In this document: positions 1 through 9,568 of the stretch, in pieces
How the letters are laid out: the number at the start of each line of letters is the position of its first letter
How positions within the stretch are numbered: the first letter of the stretch is position 1
Translations under genes and position numbers: made by a program
Source of the DNA: Thiothrix subterranea
Lineage (GTDB): Bacteria > Pseudomonadota > Gammaproteobacteria > Thiotrichales > Thiotrichaceae
DNA length: 64,000 nt
Direction: 5' to 3'
NCBI RefSeq assembly: GCF_016772315.1
Contig: NZ_CP053482.1
Span: 496,001-560,000, forward strand
Notes under the pieces: model-generated
What the model was told of the DNA's origin: nothing
The model's input: only the letters and a program-made list of their open reading frames with translations
The model's database searches: none

Positions 1-672
1 TTTGTACGTACCGGGCTGGGATTTGGCGGGGCAGCATTAGGCTTGCCGTTAATGTTATTTCTCAACCCTGACCCGTTGCTGTGGTTGCCAATTATTGGAA
101 CGCATCTGCTGTTTTTTTCCGGCCTGACCTTGAGCCAGCGTTTGCATAATGTCGATTGGGCGTATTTGCGGCACTCAGCTTGGTACATCATTCCACCCGC
201 CATTATTGGTGTATTCGGCCTGATCAGCCTGCCAACCTTGTGGCTGAATGTGTTTATTTATTCGGTTAGCCTGTTCTACGGTATTATCTGGATGCTGAAT
301 CGTGCGATCGAAAGCCATCAAGCTTGGGTAGACAAACTTTTGCTCATATTGGGCGGCTACGTGGCAGGCACGTCACTCACGGGCGCACCGCTCATGGTCG
401 CTGTGTATATGCGCCATGTAAGCAAGGAAAAATTACGCGATACCTTGTTTGTACTGTGGTTTGTATTGGTCAGTATCAAAATGACCACCTTCATCGCTTT
501 GGACGTGGAGATGAATTTCATGACGGCACTGCTGTTAATTCCGGTCGCGGCAATTGGGCACGTATTAGGGTTGAAAGCGCATCATGCCATTACCCGCAAT
601 GACATCACCTTCAAGCGCTGGATCGGTGGCGGATTAGCGATTGTCAGTGTGCTTGGGTTGCTTAATCTTTAA
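1..672 (+). CDS. TauE/SafE (TSUP) family permease, 5' end outside window
   Basis: The reading frame is open from the first base, so the N-terminus lies outside the window; 223 codons remain. The first visible residues contain GFGGAALGLP, the glycine-rich turn followed by a proline that marks the first helices of the TauE/SafE (TSUP) permease family. The remainder is almost entirely hydrophobic and could form about seven membrane helices, with a second half-repeat near LGGYVAGTSLTGAPLM, as expected for this internally duplicated fold. Family members export sulfite, sulfoacetate or related anions through the inner membrane; the substrate here cannot be read from sequence. The stop overlaps the convergent methyltransferase by 4 bases. 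Confidence 0.8.
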   Translation, partial: FVRTGLGFGGAALGLPLMLFLNPDPLLWLPIIGTHLLFFSGLTLSQRLHNVDWAYLRHSAWYIIPPAIIGVFGLISLPTLWLNVFIYSVSLFYGIIWMLNRAIESHQAWVDKLLLILGGYVAGTSLTGAPLMVAVYMRHVSKEKLRDTLFVLWFVLVSIKMTTFIALDVEMNFMTALLLIPVAAIGHVLGLKAHHAITRNDITFKRWIGGGLAIVSVLGLLNL

Positions 673-2225
673 ACCAACAGACCATGCCGCGCAAATACAC
701 TCAGCAAGTGCTTAACATTCGCTGCAATTTCTTTTTCCAAGCCTTTACCGCCAGTTTGTGCTTGTTTACCACCGGGGATTGGTAACGCCCCTCCGGTCAC
801 TTCCTCACACAAAAGTTGGGTAAGTTCGGGAACAGTGTGCGTGCCATCCAACACTTGCAATAAACGGCTAGAAAAATCATCAAGACTCAGGGCTTGATGG
901 CGAATACTCGCCACACTTTGCCAGCCTTCAGCCGCTTGCAAACGTGCCAAAGCGCTGACTTCAGGGCGTTCCGACCATTCGGGTTTGATTAAGCAGGGAT
1001 GTAAATGCCCATACACCGCACGATAACTGTACAAGCTGAACCACTCACTGACCAATTCGCTGCGAGCATTCGCAAATTGTTTGCCGCCAGCATCACGTAC
1101 CCGTTCAGCAGCATGGGCGTATAACTCGTTGAAATCCGGTGTGTAAGGGTGTACTTCCTGCAAATACAGCAAGGCGGCTTTGCTCAGAGGGTGCGTTACT
1201 GTCAGCTCAGTATTGTCTGGCGTCAAAAACGCCACCGGCTTGGTATTGCTCAGATTCGCTTTGCCTTTAAGCCGTAAATCCGCGCTGTAAAAAAACTCGG
1301 TGAACACATCCACATCCACTGCACGTTCCAATGTCACATCGGCACGGCATAATACACTTTTGCGGAATGCCCGCATTCGCACAAAATCCATCCATTGCTC
1401 GTGCTGCAACGGGTCTTCAATATCCCCCAAAGCGGCTTGCGCGGCTCCGCTCAGCGTAGTGTCGAACAAGGTGTGCAAATCGGTTTCACACACGTATTGC
1501 AATTCATGCCGCTGGGCATCAGCAAGGAATTCGCTAAATAAAAAAGCGTTGTTTTCGCCCGCCAAATATTCGTGCAACAAATAACTGGGGTGCGAACCGA
1601 GCAGGTAGGTAATCTCTTTTTGCACATAACGCTGGCTGTCAGCTTCCGCCCCCACCAAGGCTTGTTGCAAACGCTCTAAAGCGGCAATCGCGGCACGGTA
1701 TTTAGCCGCCGCACCTGTTACCTCGCGGGTCGCGTGCAATAATAAATCACGCAAACTTCCCCGCATCCGCCAGCCGGGAAGTAAATTATAACTGATGTAA
1801 GCCAGCCCGTGCGGTGTCAAGCATTCACGCGCCACCGCCAAGATTTTTTCACGGACTACCGCAGGGACCCAGGAATACACACCGTGGGCAATGATGTAAT
1901 CAAACTGCCCCAACGCGGCAGGGTCAATTTCCAAAATATCGCCGACATCCAAACGAATATTTTGCAGCGGTAATTGCTCGACAATGCGCTGCCCGATCGC
2001 CACTTGCGCCCCCGATAACTCCACCCCTACAAATTCGCTATGGGGTAAATGCCACGCCATCGGGATTAAATTACCGCCGGTTGCCGAACCCAATTCCAAT
2101 ACCCGGCATTGTTGCGGTGAGGCAGTCGGAATCCCGAATAAACGCCCTAAAGTAGCCAGATTGCCGGGGTGCGTTTCGGGGAAAGGATTGGTTTCGTATG
2201 CAAGTTCGTCATAAAAATCGACCAT
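669..2225 (-). CDS. Class I SAM-dependent methyltransferase with methyltransferase regulatory domain
   Basis: Predicted 518-residue cytoplasmic protein. Near residue 43 it has VLELGSATGGNL, the glycine-rich motif I of Rossmann-fold SAM methyltransferases, followed by an acidic motif II and FDYIIAHGVYSW (motif IV region). The longer C-terminal half matches the layout of proteins with a methyltransferase regulatory domain, which follow the catalytic domain in many Gram-negative bacteria; the substrate is unknown. The frame stays open upstream to a TTG at 2246, but ATG at 2225 is preferred because AGGA lies 11 bases before it and the protein then starts MVDFYDELAYETNPF, which is typical. It lies 28 bases after the small membrane protein and is probably cotranscribed with it. 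Confidence 0.85.
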   Translation of the reverse strand: MVDFYDELAYETNPFPETHPGNLATLGRLFGIPTASPQQCRVLELGSATGGNLIPMAWHLPHSEFVGVELSGAQVAIGQRIVEQLPLQNIRLDVGDILEIDPAALGQFDYIIAHGVYSWVPAVVREKILAVARECLTPHGLAYISYNLLPGWRMRGSLRDLLLHATREVTGAAAKYRAAIAALERLQQALVGAEADSQRYVQKEITYLLGSHPSYLLHEYLAGENNAFLFSEFLADAQRHELQYVCETDLHTLFDTTLSGAAQAALGDIEDPLQHEQWMDFVRMRAFRKSVLCRADVTLERAVDVDVFTEFFYSADLRLKGKANLSNTKPVAFLTPDNTELTVTHPLSKAALLYLQEVHPYTPDFNELYAHAAERVRDAGGKQFANARSELVSEWFSLYSYRAVYGHLHPCLIKPEWSERPEVSALARLQAAEGWQSVASIRHQALSLDDFSSRLLQVLDGTHTVPELTQLLCEEVTGGALPIPGGKQAQTGGKGLEKEIAANVKHLLSVFARHGLLV

Positions 2226-2253
2226 AACAGCGGGCTTCCTACGCAAGGCAACG

Positions 2254-2742
2254 TCAATGAATTGGCAATGCTACCACCATCCTGAATTCCACACGGGCAT
2301 TACCTGCCGCTTTTAGCCAGAAATTTTGCACTGCCAATTGATGCGTAGGGGTTTGCTTGAATTGCATGGTGTAAGTGTCATCCACCGCCACGACTCCCAG
2401 TTCTGCGCGAACCGGAGCTGACTGCCATACCACCATCCCATTGCGCACATTCAGGATATACGCCACGCCCTCACGCCCGTTTAAACGCTTTTGAGTCGTC
2501 AACGTTTTCAGGTTTTGTTGCATCACAGGGTCATCAACTGGGCTGAAACGCCCATCGTCTTGGTATTCCAAACTTCCCAACAAATCATACAGCAGCTCGC
2601 CCTGTACTTCAGGGTTCGCTGCCAGCTTATAAGGGAACACCAACAGAACTGCTGCTAAAAACGTTAGCATCAATCCTGTTAGGGCGATCCCCAAAGCAAA
2701 ATGACGGGCGATGTTACGCTGCGCCGCGTACCGTCGTTGCAT
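2254..2742 (-). CDS. Small membrane protein resembling a lone periplasmic sensor domain
   Basis: 162 residues. A basic N-terminus (QRRYAAQRN) is followed by one strong membrane helix at about residues 17-38, then a soluble segment of roughly 120 residues predicted outside the membrane. This segment contains VAYILNVRNGMVVWQS, resembling the PhoQ/PAS-like extracytoplasmic sensor domains of histidine kinases, which carry a similar strand pattern and an NxxG-VVW-type core. The protein stops where such a kinase would enter its second membrane helix. It could therefore be a standalone sensor or the remnant of a truncated kinase; no HAMP or kinase domain follows, and the next gene is the methyltransferase. 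The function is not known. Confidence 0.65.
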   Translation of the reverse strand: MQRRYAAQRNIARHFALGIALTGLMLTFLAAVLLVFPYKLAANPEVQGELLYDLLGSLEYQDDGRFSPVDDPVMQQNLKTLTTQKRLNGREGVAYILNVRNGMVVWQSAPVRAELGVVAVDDTYTMQFKQTPTHQLAVQNFWLKAAGNARVEFRMVVALPIH

Positions 2743-2833
2743 AGTATTCCAACCTATCTAACACTCTAATACTTAGATTATAGACCAGAATAAGAAAAAT
2801 GAATCGAAACTGAACGAAAGAGTCCGCAAAAGT

Positions 2834-4204
2834 TCAATCGCCGCGATAAACGGCTTCTAAATAGTGATAAACGGCAAATAAGCCCATCGCCTCCCCACCC
2901 ACCGGACGACCGGCGCGTTCACGGGTATTCCAGGCCATCACATCAAAATGCGCCCAAGGTGTGGACTCCGGCACAAATTCATTCAGGAATAATGCCGCTG
3001 TAATTGCACCGCCATAGCTCCCGCCGCTGTTGGTAAAATCGGCACAGCCACTTTTCAACTGATCGAAATACGGGCGATGCAACGGCAGATTCCAAATCAA
3101 TTCTTCCGCATCCGCCGCTACCGCTTGCAGTTTAGCGGTCAATGCTTGGTTATTGCTGAAAAACACGGGGATTTCTGTCCCCAACGCCACCCGTGCTGCG
3201 CCGGTTAACGTCGCAAAATCCAACAGCAAATCCGGCTTGTGACTCACCGCATCCGCCAATGCATCACACAACACCAAACGCCCCTCGGCATCGGTATTAT
3301 CCACTTCCACCGATTTACCCGCGCGGGTTGCCAAAATGTCGCCGGGGCGAAACGCATCCCCGCCAATCGCATTGTCAACCGCCGGAATCAGCACCCGTAA
3401 CTGCACCGGAAGCTGCAACTGCATAATCAATCGCGCCAAGCCCAGCACATGCGCCGCGCCACCCATATCTTTCTTCATCAAACGCATGTATTGCGACGGT
3501 TTAATGTCCAAACCGCCGGTATCAAAACACACGCCCTTGCCCACCAACGTCACCGCCGGATGCTCAGAATTACCCCATTGCAAAGTCAGCAAACGCGGCG
3601 CATGAGCACTGGCACGCCCCACCGCATGGATAGCGGGGTAATTCTTCGCCAGCAACGCATCGCCCACAATTTCGCTGAAATCGGCATCAAACGCACGTGC
3701 CAATTCCTGCGCAGCGGCAGATAAATGCTCCGGCATCATGTGATTCGCGGGTTGATTCACCAAATCCCGTACCAATGCCACCGCTTGCACAAAGGCTTTG
3801 GCACGCGCTTGCTGATTTTCCACGAATAACACCGGGCGGGCTTTATTATCCGGCTTGGTGTAATACTCAAAGCGGTAATAGCCTAAACCCCAGCCAATGC
3901 TCGCTTGTAACTGCGCCTCTGCCGACCAATCGCACGCCAGATGGTAATGTCCGCCTGGCAATTTGTTCGGCAATGCCGCCAACGCCCAACGTACTCCAGC
4001 GTCGGCGCTATAGCCCACCAGCACTTTACTAATGCCACCCTGCCCGTCTGGAATCAAGCACAGTTGCCCTGCATTCGCCTTAAAATCATGCAATTTTGCC
4101 CATTGCCGTTCCGCCTCAGGCAGAGAGGCGCTAAACGCCTCCCACGTTGTCGGCAATAACGGATGAATCGCCACCGAATGTGCCGGTTTTTCGTGTGTAA
4201 ACAT
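2834..4204 (-). CDS. Leucyl aminopeptidase family (M17) metallopeptidase
   Basis: Predicted 456-residue cytoplasmic aminopeptidase that removes N-terminal residues from peptides. The C-terminal catalytic domain carries the M17 signatures: GVCFDTGGLDIKP, KKDMGGAA and NTDAEGRLVL, which provide the lysine, aspartates and glutamate that hold two metal ions. The divergent N-terminal domain is typical of the family. The open frame extends to 4405, inside the upstream gene, but the start is placed at the tandem ATGs at 4207/4204 because GGGGG lies immediately before them; the second gives the better spacing. It follows the glycosidase-like lipoprotein by 16 bases and is probably in the same operon. 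Confidence 0.9.
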   Translation of the reverse strand: MFTHEKPAHSVAIHPLLPTTWEAFSASLPEAERQWAKLHDFKANAGQLCLIPDGQGGISKVLVGYSADAGVRWALAALPNKLPGGHYHLACDWSAEAQLQASIGWGLGYYRFEYYTKPDNKARPVLFVENQQARAKAFVQAVALVRDLVNQPANHMMPEHLSAAAQELARAFDADFSEIVGDALLAKNYPAIHAVGRASAHAPRLLTLQWGNSEHPAVTLVGKGVCFDTGGLDIKPSQYMRLMKKDMGGAAHVLGLARLIMQLQLPVQLRVLIPAVDNAIGGDAFRPGDILATRAGKSVEVDNTDAEGRLVLCDALADAVSHKPDLLLDFATLTGAARVALGTEIPVFFSNNQALTAKLQAVAADAEELIWNLPLHRPYFDQLKSGCADFTNSGGSYGGAITAALFLNEFVPESTPWAHFDVMAWNTRERAGRPVGGEAMGLFAVYHYLEAVYRGD

Positions 4205-4220
4205 CATTTCCCCCTGAATC

Positions 4221-5921
4221 TTAACGCTTACAGCCATCCCACCAGCACGGGGTGCTGTTGATAAAGTCGAGTAATGCTTGGTATTTCGGTGCTTGACTGG
4301 TCGGTTGCGTAATGTATTCCTTCGTACCCCATGGCCCGTGCTTGGTAAAAGTACGCGGCGCGGTGTAATGCATAAACAATGTACCACCCTCGGCTTTCCA
4401 AGCATTCAACAAACGGTCGTAAACACCGCGCATCCTAGGGTCACGGTTAGCCGCAAACAACACCGGATTAGGGAACTCATCATCGCTTTTGGTTTTGAAA
4501 TCCGCCAAACCCTGCCCTGCTTCATACGCCACCAAGCGCAAACCGTATTTATCGGTAATCGCTTTTTGCATCCGCACATAACCCATTTCTTTGTCGAGTG
4601 AATGGCGGTAAATCGGGTTATTAATCAAGTCAAAGGCTTCTTCAACCGTTCTGACATTGCGAAGTTCCGCATGACCACCGAACACATACGGGCCAATCGC
4701 GAAGGCATCCACGTGTTTGTAAGCGTCTTGATGGCTCAACACGGTTTCGGTCAACTTATCATTCACCGTCCAGCCCGCCAAAATACGCACCAAACGCTCA
4801 GAACCGCCGTACACGCTTTCCCAAATCTTGAAAATTTCTACGGAACGTTGCGAATAATAACGGTGTCCGGCACGCTGCGCATTGGAATCCAGCCCTAAAC
4901 GCATCCCTTTATCAATCATGTAGTTAGCTTGGGTGAAAATCGTATTCCACGCCTCGTTGCTGTATTCGATGTGCGGCTTGAGATTGCTATTCAAGTGCTG
5001 TTTCACATAAGACGCAAATTCACGCACGTAATTATCGTCTGCCTCGTGCGGCAGCGTAAACCACGGGTCAGCATTCAAACGGTTGGCGAGTTCCACCTGA
5101 ATTTCCAGCGGTGCGCCGCGCGTGGCTTCTTTGCCACCCCAGGTTGCCTTGCTCAATTGATTGCGATCTGACCAAGCGCGTTCATCACTGCGGGTCACGC
5201 CACTCATGTTCATAAAGCGAATCGAGCGAAAATCTTTCATGAATGCCATGAAATCAGGATTGAAAATAATGCTATCGGCATGTTCCACAAACGATTTGAA
5301 ATCCCCACACGCGGCGGCAGAGGCCACACGCTGAAACGGATTACTCGCACAAATCCCGCCCGGTGGCAGAATGCGGATGTTGCGCACGTAGTTTTGTGGA
5401 TTACTGCGGGTAATCAGCAACGATGTATTCAACATGCCATCATCACCGGCTGCAATGGTAATACTGTCACGACCCGGTTGGCGCTCGACCAAGGCAGCAT
5501 CATTCATGTACTGAATCTCGCCTTCGCCGTCATACAACACGGTATACGTGCCTTCAGGAATAACCGCAGCGGGTAAATTGGAAAGGAAACGTGTCCCCGC
5601 TTGCCCGCCATTTAAATTGGCAGGCCAACCATTGGTGTCGTAAACCACATTGCCTTTGGTCAACCAGGGGCTGGCTTCCTGAAAGGGCATCGCTGCCCGC
5701 ATCAGGTCGATGAAAGGCATACTCGCATCGCTTTCCAAAATCTCGTTAGTATTCATGCCCAATGGGGAGGCTGAATTATTCGTGGAAAATGCACCTTTCG
5801 CCGCAGACAAAGAGGTAGAACCCGTTGTCGCCGTTTTGCCGCCGGTAGTCGTACCGCAGCCCGTTATACCCAGTGACAACACGCCACCCATAATCACCAA
5901 TCGGGTCAGTTTCGCCAGCAT
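4221..5921 (-). CDS. Lipoprotein with glycoside-hydrolase-like TIM barrel
   Basis: 566 residues. The N-terminus is a lipoprotein signal ending ITGC, so the mature protein should be lipidated and held at the envelope. After a Ser/Thr/Gly-rich linker the protein has features of clan-A glycosidases: HIEYSNEAWN, where N-E matches the acid/base region of GH5-like barrels, and a later LVAYEAGQGL that could supply the nucleophile glutamate. Similar bacterial proteins are often annotated as cellulose-binding, but I know of no proven activity. ATG at 5921 has AGGA six bases upstream. Polysaccharide binding or cleavage is an inference from the fold and the two glutamates. Confidence 0.7.
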   Translation of the reverse strand: MLAKLTRLVIMGGVLSLGITGCGTTTGGKTATTGSTSLSAAKGAFSTNNSASPLGMNTNEILESDASMPFIDLMRAAMPFQEASPWLTKGNVVYDTNGWPANLNGGQAGTRFLSNLPAAVIPEGTYTVLYDGEGEIQYMNDAALVERQPGRDSITIAAGDDGMLNTSLLITRSNPQNYVRNIRILPPGGICASNPFQRVASAAACGDFKSFVEHADSIIFNPDFMAFMKDFRSIRFMNMSGVTRSDERAWSDRNQLSKATWGGKEATRGAPLEIQVELANRLNADPWFTLPHEADDNYVREFASYVKQHLNSNLKPHIEYSNEAWNTIFTQANYMIDKGMRLGLDSNAQRAGHRYYSQRSVEIFKIWESVYGGSERLVRILAGWTVNDKLTETVLSHQDAYKHVDAFAIGPYVFGGHAELRNVRTVEEAFDLINNPIYRHSLDKEMGYVRMQKAITDKYGLRLVAYEAGQGLADFKTKSDDEFPNPVLFAANRDPRMRGVYDRLLNAWKAEGGTLFMHYTAPRTFTKHGPWGTKEYITQPTSQAPKYQALLDFINSTPCWWDGCKR

Positions 5922-6010
5922 ATTAAGTCCTTTTCGTCGATTATTGCTTGTGATTTACCGTTTGCAACGAAGTCTAGCACGGGGTTTGCACTCGATGCGA
6001 CGAATATGCT

Positions 6011-6039
6011 TTGCCTGCATGATGCACACCCATTACAAT
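6011..6039 (+). promoter_or_regulatory. Putative sigma-70 promoter for ndk-rlmN-pilW
   Basis: TTGCCT at 6011-6016 and TACAAT at 6034-6039 are separated by exactly 17 bases, close to the sigma-70 consensus. The site lies 45 bases before the ndk start in an intergenic gap of 162 bases that separates ndk from a divergent lipoprotein gene. Sequence match only. Confidence 0.55.
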
Positions 6040-6083
6040 TGCGCCCTCAATTATAGCCTTAACTTTTTACTGGAGTATCCCGC

Positions 6084-6515
6084 ATGGCGATCGAGCAAAC
6101 CATTTCCATTATCAAACCTGACGCAGTGGCTAAAAACGTGATCGGTCAGATCTACAGCCGTTTTGAAAACGCTGGTCTGAAAATCGTTGCTGCAAAAATG
6201 GTTCACCTGAGCCAAGAACGCGCTGAAGGTTTCTATGCTGTACACAAAGAGCGCCCGTTCTTCGGTGATTTGGTGGCATTCATGACCTCTGGCCCTGTCA
6301 TGGTGCAAGTGCTGGAAGGTGAAAATGCGGTTGCTAAAAACCGCGAATTGATGGGTGCAACTAACCCTAAGAATGCAGACACTGGTACAATCCGTGCAGA
6401 CTTCGCTGATTCCATTGACGAAAATGCCGTTCACGGTTCTGACAGCGCAGAAAATGCCGCGATTGAAATCGCTTACTTCTTCGGTACAGACGGTCTGTGC
6501 CCACGCACTCGTTAA
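6084..6515 (+). CDS. ndk: Nucleoside diphosphate kinase
   Basis: 143 residues, the normal length. It moves the gamma phosphate of ATP to nucleoside diphosphates through a phosphohistidine. His117 in NAVHGSDS is the phosphorylated residue, and the N-terminal [11 protein letters not shown] motif is the family signature. TGGAG lies before the ATG at the expected distance. It is the first gene of the conserved block that continues with rlmN 19 bases later. Confidence 0.97.
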   Translation: MAIEQTISIIKPDAVAKNVIGQIYSRFENAGLKIVAAKMVHLSQERAEGFYAVHKERPFFGDLVAFMTSGPVMVQVLEGENAVAKNRELMGATNPKNADTGTIRADFADSIDENAVHGSDSAENAAIEIAYFFGTDGLCPRTR

Positions 6516-6534
6516 TTTAAGGTAAACGTCATCT

Positions 6535-7641
6535 GTGTCTGACACTGTTAAGAAAGTCAATCTGCTGGATTTTAGCCATGAAGGGCTGAAAGCGTATTTC
6601 ACCTCCATCGGTGAAAAGCCGTTTCGTGCCACCCAAATCATCAAATGGCTGCACCAGCTTAATGTCGACAGTGTTGACCAGATGACCAATATCAGCAAAC
6701 CGCTGCGCCAATTTTTAACGGATAATGCCGTGATTCGCGCCCCGGAAATTGTAATGGATCAGCAATCCGCCGATGGCACCCACAAGTGGTTGCTGCGGCT
6801 GGACGATGGCAATGCCATTGAAACCGTGTTCATCCCCGAAGACGATCGCGGCACGCTGTGCATTTCCTCGCAAGTCGGCTGTGCGCTGGATTGCACCTTC
6901 TGCTCCACCGCTCGCCAAGGTTTCAACCGCAATTTAACGACGGCAGAAATCATCGGGCAATTATGGGTCGCCAAACGCACCTTGCAAGCTGACCCCAAAG
7001 GCGCTCGCGTCGTCAGCAACGTGGTGATGATGGGCATGGGCGAACCTTTGCTGAATTTCGATAACGTCATCAATGCCTTACGCTTGATGATGGATGATAA
7101 TGCTTACGGTCTGAGCAAACGCCGCGTTACCCTCAGCACCTCTGGCGTATTGCCTGCGTTGGATCGTTTAGCCGATACGCTGGATGTTTCGCTTGCCGTT
7201 TCCTTGCACGCACCGAATGACACATTGCGTGACCAACTCGTGCCATTGAACCGCAAATACCCGATCAAGGACTTGCTCGCCATGTGCCGCCAGTTCTTGG
7301 AGAGAAAGACCACCGAACGCAATCACATTACGTGGGAATACGTGATGCTGGATGGCATCAACGATAGCGATGCCAACGCCCACGAACTCGCCAAAATACT
7401 GAAAGGCATTCCCTCGAAAATCAACCTGATTCCGTTCAACCCGTTTCCCGAAACGCGCTATAAACGTTCTAGTAACAATCGCATACACCGTTTCCGTGAT
7501 ATTCTGACCGAAGCAGGTTATACTGTCATCACCAGAAAAACACGGGGCGAGGATATTGATGCTGCTTGCGGGCAACTTGCAGGTCAGGTCAATGACAAAA
7601 GTCGCCGAGAGATACATTTCGCACGCATCGAACGGTCATAA
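6535..7641 (+). CDS. rlmN: Dual-specificity RNA methyltransferase RlmN
   Basis: 368-residue radical-SAM enzyme that methylates C2 of A2503 in 23S rRNA and A37 in some tRNAs. The cluster cysteines are Cys116, Cys120 and Cys123 (CALDCTFC), and the methyl-carrying cysteine is expected at Cys345 in DAACGQL. Cys109 corresponds to the other conserved cysteine of the mechanism. GNxHTGE-type features of methylthio enzymes are absent, while GMGEPLLN is the SAM-binding GGE-like segment. The start is GTG at 6535; only a weak AAGG stands before it. Located between ndk and pilW as in many gammaproteobacteria. Confidence 0.96.
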   Translation: MSDTVKKVNLLDFSHEGLKAYFTSIGEKPFRATQIIKWLHQLNVDSVDQMTNISKPLRQFLTDNAVIRAPEIVMDQQSADGTHKWLLRLDDGNAIETVFIPEDDRGTLCISSQVGCALDCTFCSTARQGFNRNLTTAEIIGQLWVAKRTLQADPKGARVVSNVVMMGMGEPLLNFDNVINALRLMMDDNAYGLSKRRVTLSTSGVLPALDRLADTLDVSLAVSLHAPNDTLRDQLVPLNRKYPIKDLLAMCRQFLERKTTERNHITWEYVMLDGINDSDANAHELAKILKGIPSKINLIPFNPFPETRYKRSSNNRIHRFRDILTEAGYTVITRKTRGEDIDAACGQLAGQVNDKSRREIHFARIERS

Positions 7642-7648
7642 AATAGCA

Positions 7649-8380
7649 ATGAAAATAATAACGTATGCATTGTTGGCGCTGTTGATTAGCAGCATGGGCG
7701 GCTGCTCCAACACAACTTCCAGCACTGATGACAAAACGGGCAGTTATTACACCCAACTAGGCATCGGTTACTTGCAGAAAGGGCGTTTGGATTTAGCCAA
7801 TATGAATCTGGAAAAAGCCTTGGCGCAAGATTCGCGTTCCGCACCGGCACACCATTATTATGCTTTACTTCAAGAACGTTTGAAGGATGATGCTAAAGCG
7901 AATAAACACTTCCGCAAAGCACTCAGTCTTACGCCCAACGATTCCGATTTACTGAATAACTACGGCTCACACCTGTGTCGCACGCAACAGTATGCCGCCG
8001 CAGAAACGGCTTTTCTCAAAGCGCTCAGTGATCCGCTCTATAAAACGCCGGAATTTGCCTACACCAATGCAGGCATTTGCACCAAAAAAGCGGGCAATGT
8101 GGCAGCAGCAGAAACGTATTTCCGCCAAGCACTGGAAAAAAACGACCGTTTCTCGGAAGCGCTTTACCAGATGGCCAGATTGCACCATGAAAAAGGTGAG
8201 CCAGCCAAGGCAGAAGCGTTTATTTACCGCTATAATGAAGTAGCACCGGCAACCCCGGACAGTTTGCTGCTGTGTTACCAAGTACAAACACGCTTGAATG
8301 AAACGGATAAAGCGGATGCCTGTGCCAGCACCTTGCGGGAAAAATTCCCCGATAGCAGCGCTGCCAGCCAAATTGATTGA
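7649..8380 (+). CDS. pilW: Type IV pilus biogenesis/stability lipoprotein PilW (PilF)
   Basis: 243 residues. The start is set at ATG 7649, just after rlmN, because it begins a lipoprotein signal (KIITYALLALLISSMGGC) with the lipidated cysteine near residue 19. The open frame upstream overlaps rlmN and lacks a signal. The mature part is a chain of TPR repeats (for example YYTQLGIGYLQKGRLDLA and SDLLNNYGSHLCRTQQYAAA). The family is an outer-membrane pilotin needed for assembly of the PilQ secretin multimer. This position between rlmN and rodZ is conserved. It implies that the organism makes type IV pili, although no other pilus genes lie in the window. Confidence 0.93.
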   Translation: MKIITYALLALLISSMGGCSNTTSSTDDKTGSYYTQLGIGYLQKGRLDLANMNLEKALAQDSRSAPAHHYYALLQERLKDDAKANKHFRKALSLTPNDSDLLNNYGSHLCRTQQYAAAETAFLKALSDPLYKTPEFAYTNAGICTKKAGNVAAAETYFRQALEKNDRFSEALYQMARLHHEKGEPAKAEAFIYRYNEVAPATPDSLLLCYQVQTRLNETDKADACASTLREKFPDSSAASQID

Positions 8381-8396
8381 TTAAACTGGAGGACAC

Positions 8397-9566
8397 GTGA
8401 CAGAGACAGCCCACTCAGTCGAAGAAAGGACATCTGCTGCGGTGCAACCCGGCGACCTGACCGCCCTGCTCGTGGCTTGCCGCGAAAAAGCGGGACTTGA
8501 CATCGAACAAGCAGCGGAAGAACTGCACCTGTCCACTCATATTATTAAAGCACTGGAGCGGGAAGATTTCGCTCACCTGCCCGAACCGCCTTACGTTCGG
8601 GGCTATTTGCGCGGCTATTCTAAACTGGCAGACATTGACGCTAAAGAGCTGATTCGCACTTATGAAGCCCTGCGCGGCGCAAAACCCGATGAAATTGCCC
8701 ATCACTTTGCCCCCGCTAGACCGCTCAACAAAGTGGCACAGCCCATGATGTCAACCTCCACCCTGAAATTCATCGGGTTTGGAGCGTTAGTATTATTATT
8801 GGGATTATTTTCCATGATTCCGGGGGTGCGTGACTGGGCAAATCATACTTGGTCATCGTTTTCTGCACAAACCAATCCGCCCGACACCCAACAACGCCCG
8901 CCGTCCGCCATGGAAGCTTACGTCGCGCAAAAAGAAGCCATGGAACGTGAAAAAGCCGCTGCCGAACAACAAGCTCAGCAAGCAGCAACACCCAGCGTTC
9001 CCACACCAGCGCCAGCACCTATTTCTGAAGTGGTAGCAACCGCACCAAGCGATCAAGCGACGCAGAATCCTGCCACGCCCGCAATACCAGCACCGGAAGC
9101 AACGGTTACAAGCACTCAAGATACCGCTGCGCCAACCGAGGCTAAAGCGGCTGAAACAACCGCCGTAACGCCCGCTCCTGCAACAACGCCCGCAACACCA
9201 GCACCAAATACCGCTGCAATGCCAACCGTTACTGCTACTGCGTCAGAAACACCCGTCACACCACCGGCAACAACCCCGACCGATACCGCTGCAACGCCAA
9301 CCGATGCCACCACGCCGCCCATTGCCGGTGAAGTCAGCATCAAAATGGAATTCGCCGAAGAAGTCTGGATGCAAATCAAAGGTGATGATAAAAAGACCTT
9401 GTTCGAGTCCCTCAACACGGCTGGCAACATTAAAGAATTCAAAGCCACACCGCCGTTGAATGTCAAAATCGGTAATGCACCGGGCGTTAAGATTTTCGTC
9501 AATGGTCAACCCTTCGATTTGACCACACACACCAAAGGCAGCGTTGCCCGTTTCCGAGTCGAGTAA
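8397..9566 (+). CDS. rodZ: Cytoskeleton protein RodZ
   Basis: 389 residues: a helix-turn-helix domain at about 20-92 ([14 protein letters not shown] through ELIRTYEAL), one membrane helix at about 122-143, a long Ala/Pro/Thr linker at about 155-300, and a C-terminal DUF4115 beta domain ([15 protein letters not shown] onwards) in the periplasm. RodZ links MreB filaments to the cell-wall synthesis machinery and maintains rod shape. The start is GTG at 8397 with GGAGG four bases before it. The linker is unusually long and repetitive in composition. In many relatives ispG follows rodZ; here hisS follows directly after 2 bases. Confidence 0.95.
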   Translation: MTETAHSVEERTSAAVQPGDLTALLVACREKAGLDIEQAAEELHLSTHIIKALEREDFAHLPEPPYVRGYLRGYSKLADIDAKELIRTYEALRGAKPDEIAHHFAPARPLNKVAQPMMSTSTLKFIGFGALVLLLGLFSMIPGVRDWANHTWSSFSAQTNPPDTQQRPPSAMEAYVAQKEAMEREKAAAEQQAQQAATPSVPTPAPAPISEVVATAPSDQATQNPATPAIPAPEATVTSTQDTAAPTEAKAAETTAVTPAPATTPATPAPNTAAMPTVTATASETPVTPPATTPTDTAATPTDATTPPIAGEVSIKMEFAEEVWMQIKGDDKKTLFESLNTAGNIKEFKATPPLNVKIGNAPGVKIFVNGQPFDLTTHTKGSVARFRVE

Positions 9567-9568
9567 GC

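Noticed and set aside
6051-6698. 215-codon frame opposite ndk and rlmN
   Set aside because: It lies wholly against two clear genes and its translation is low-complexity without known motifs.
8890-9320. Repetitive GCAACACC-type DNA in rodZ as a phase-variable tract
   Set aside because: Units are irregular and multiples of three; it is the normal linker between the membrane helix and DUF4115.
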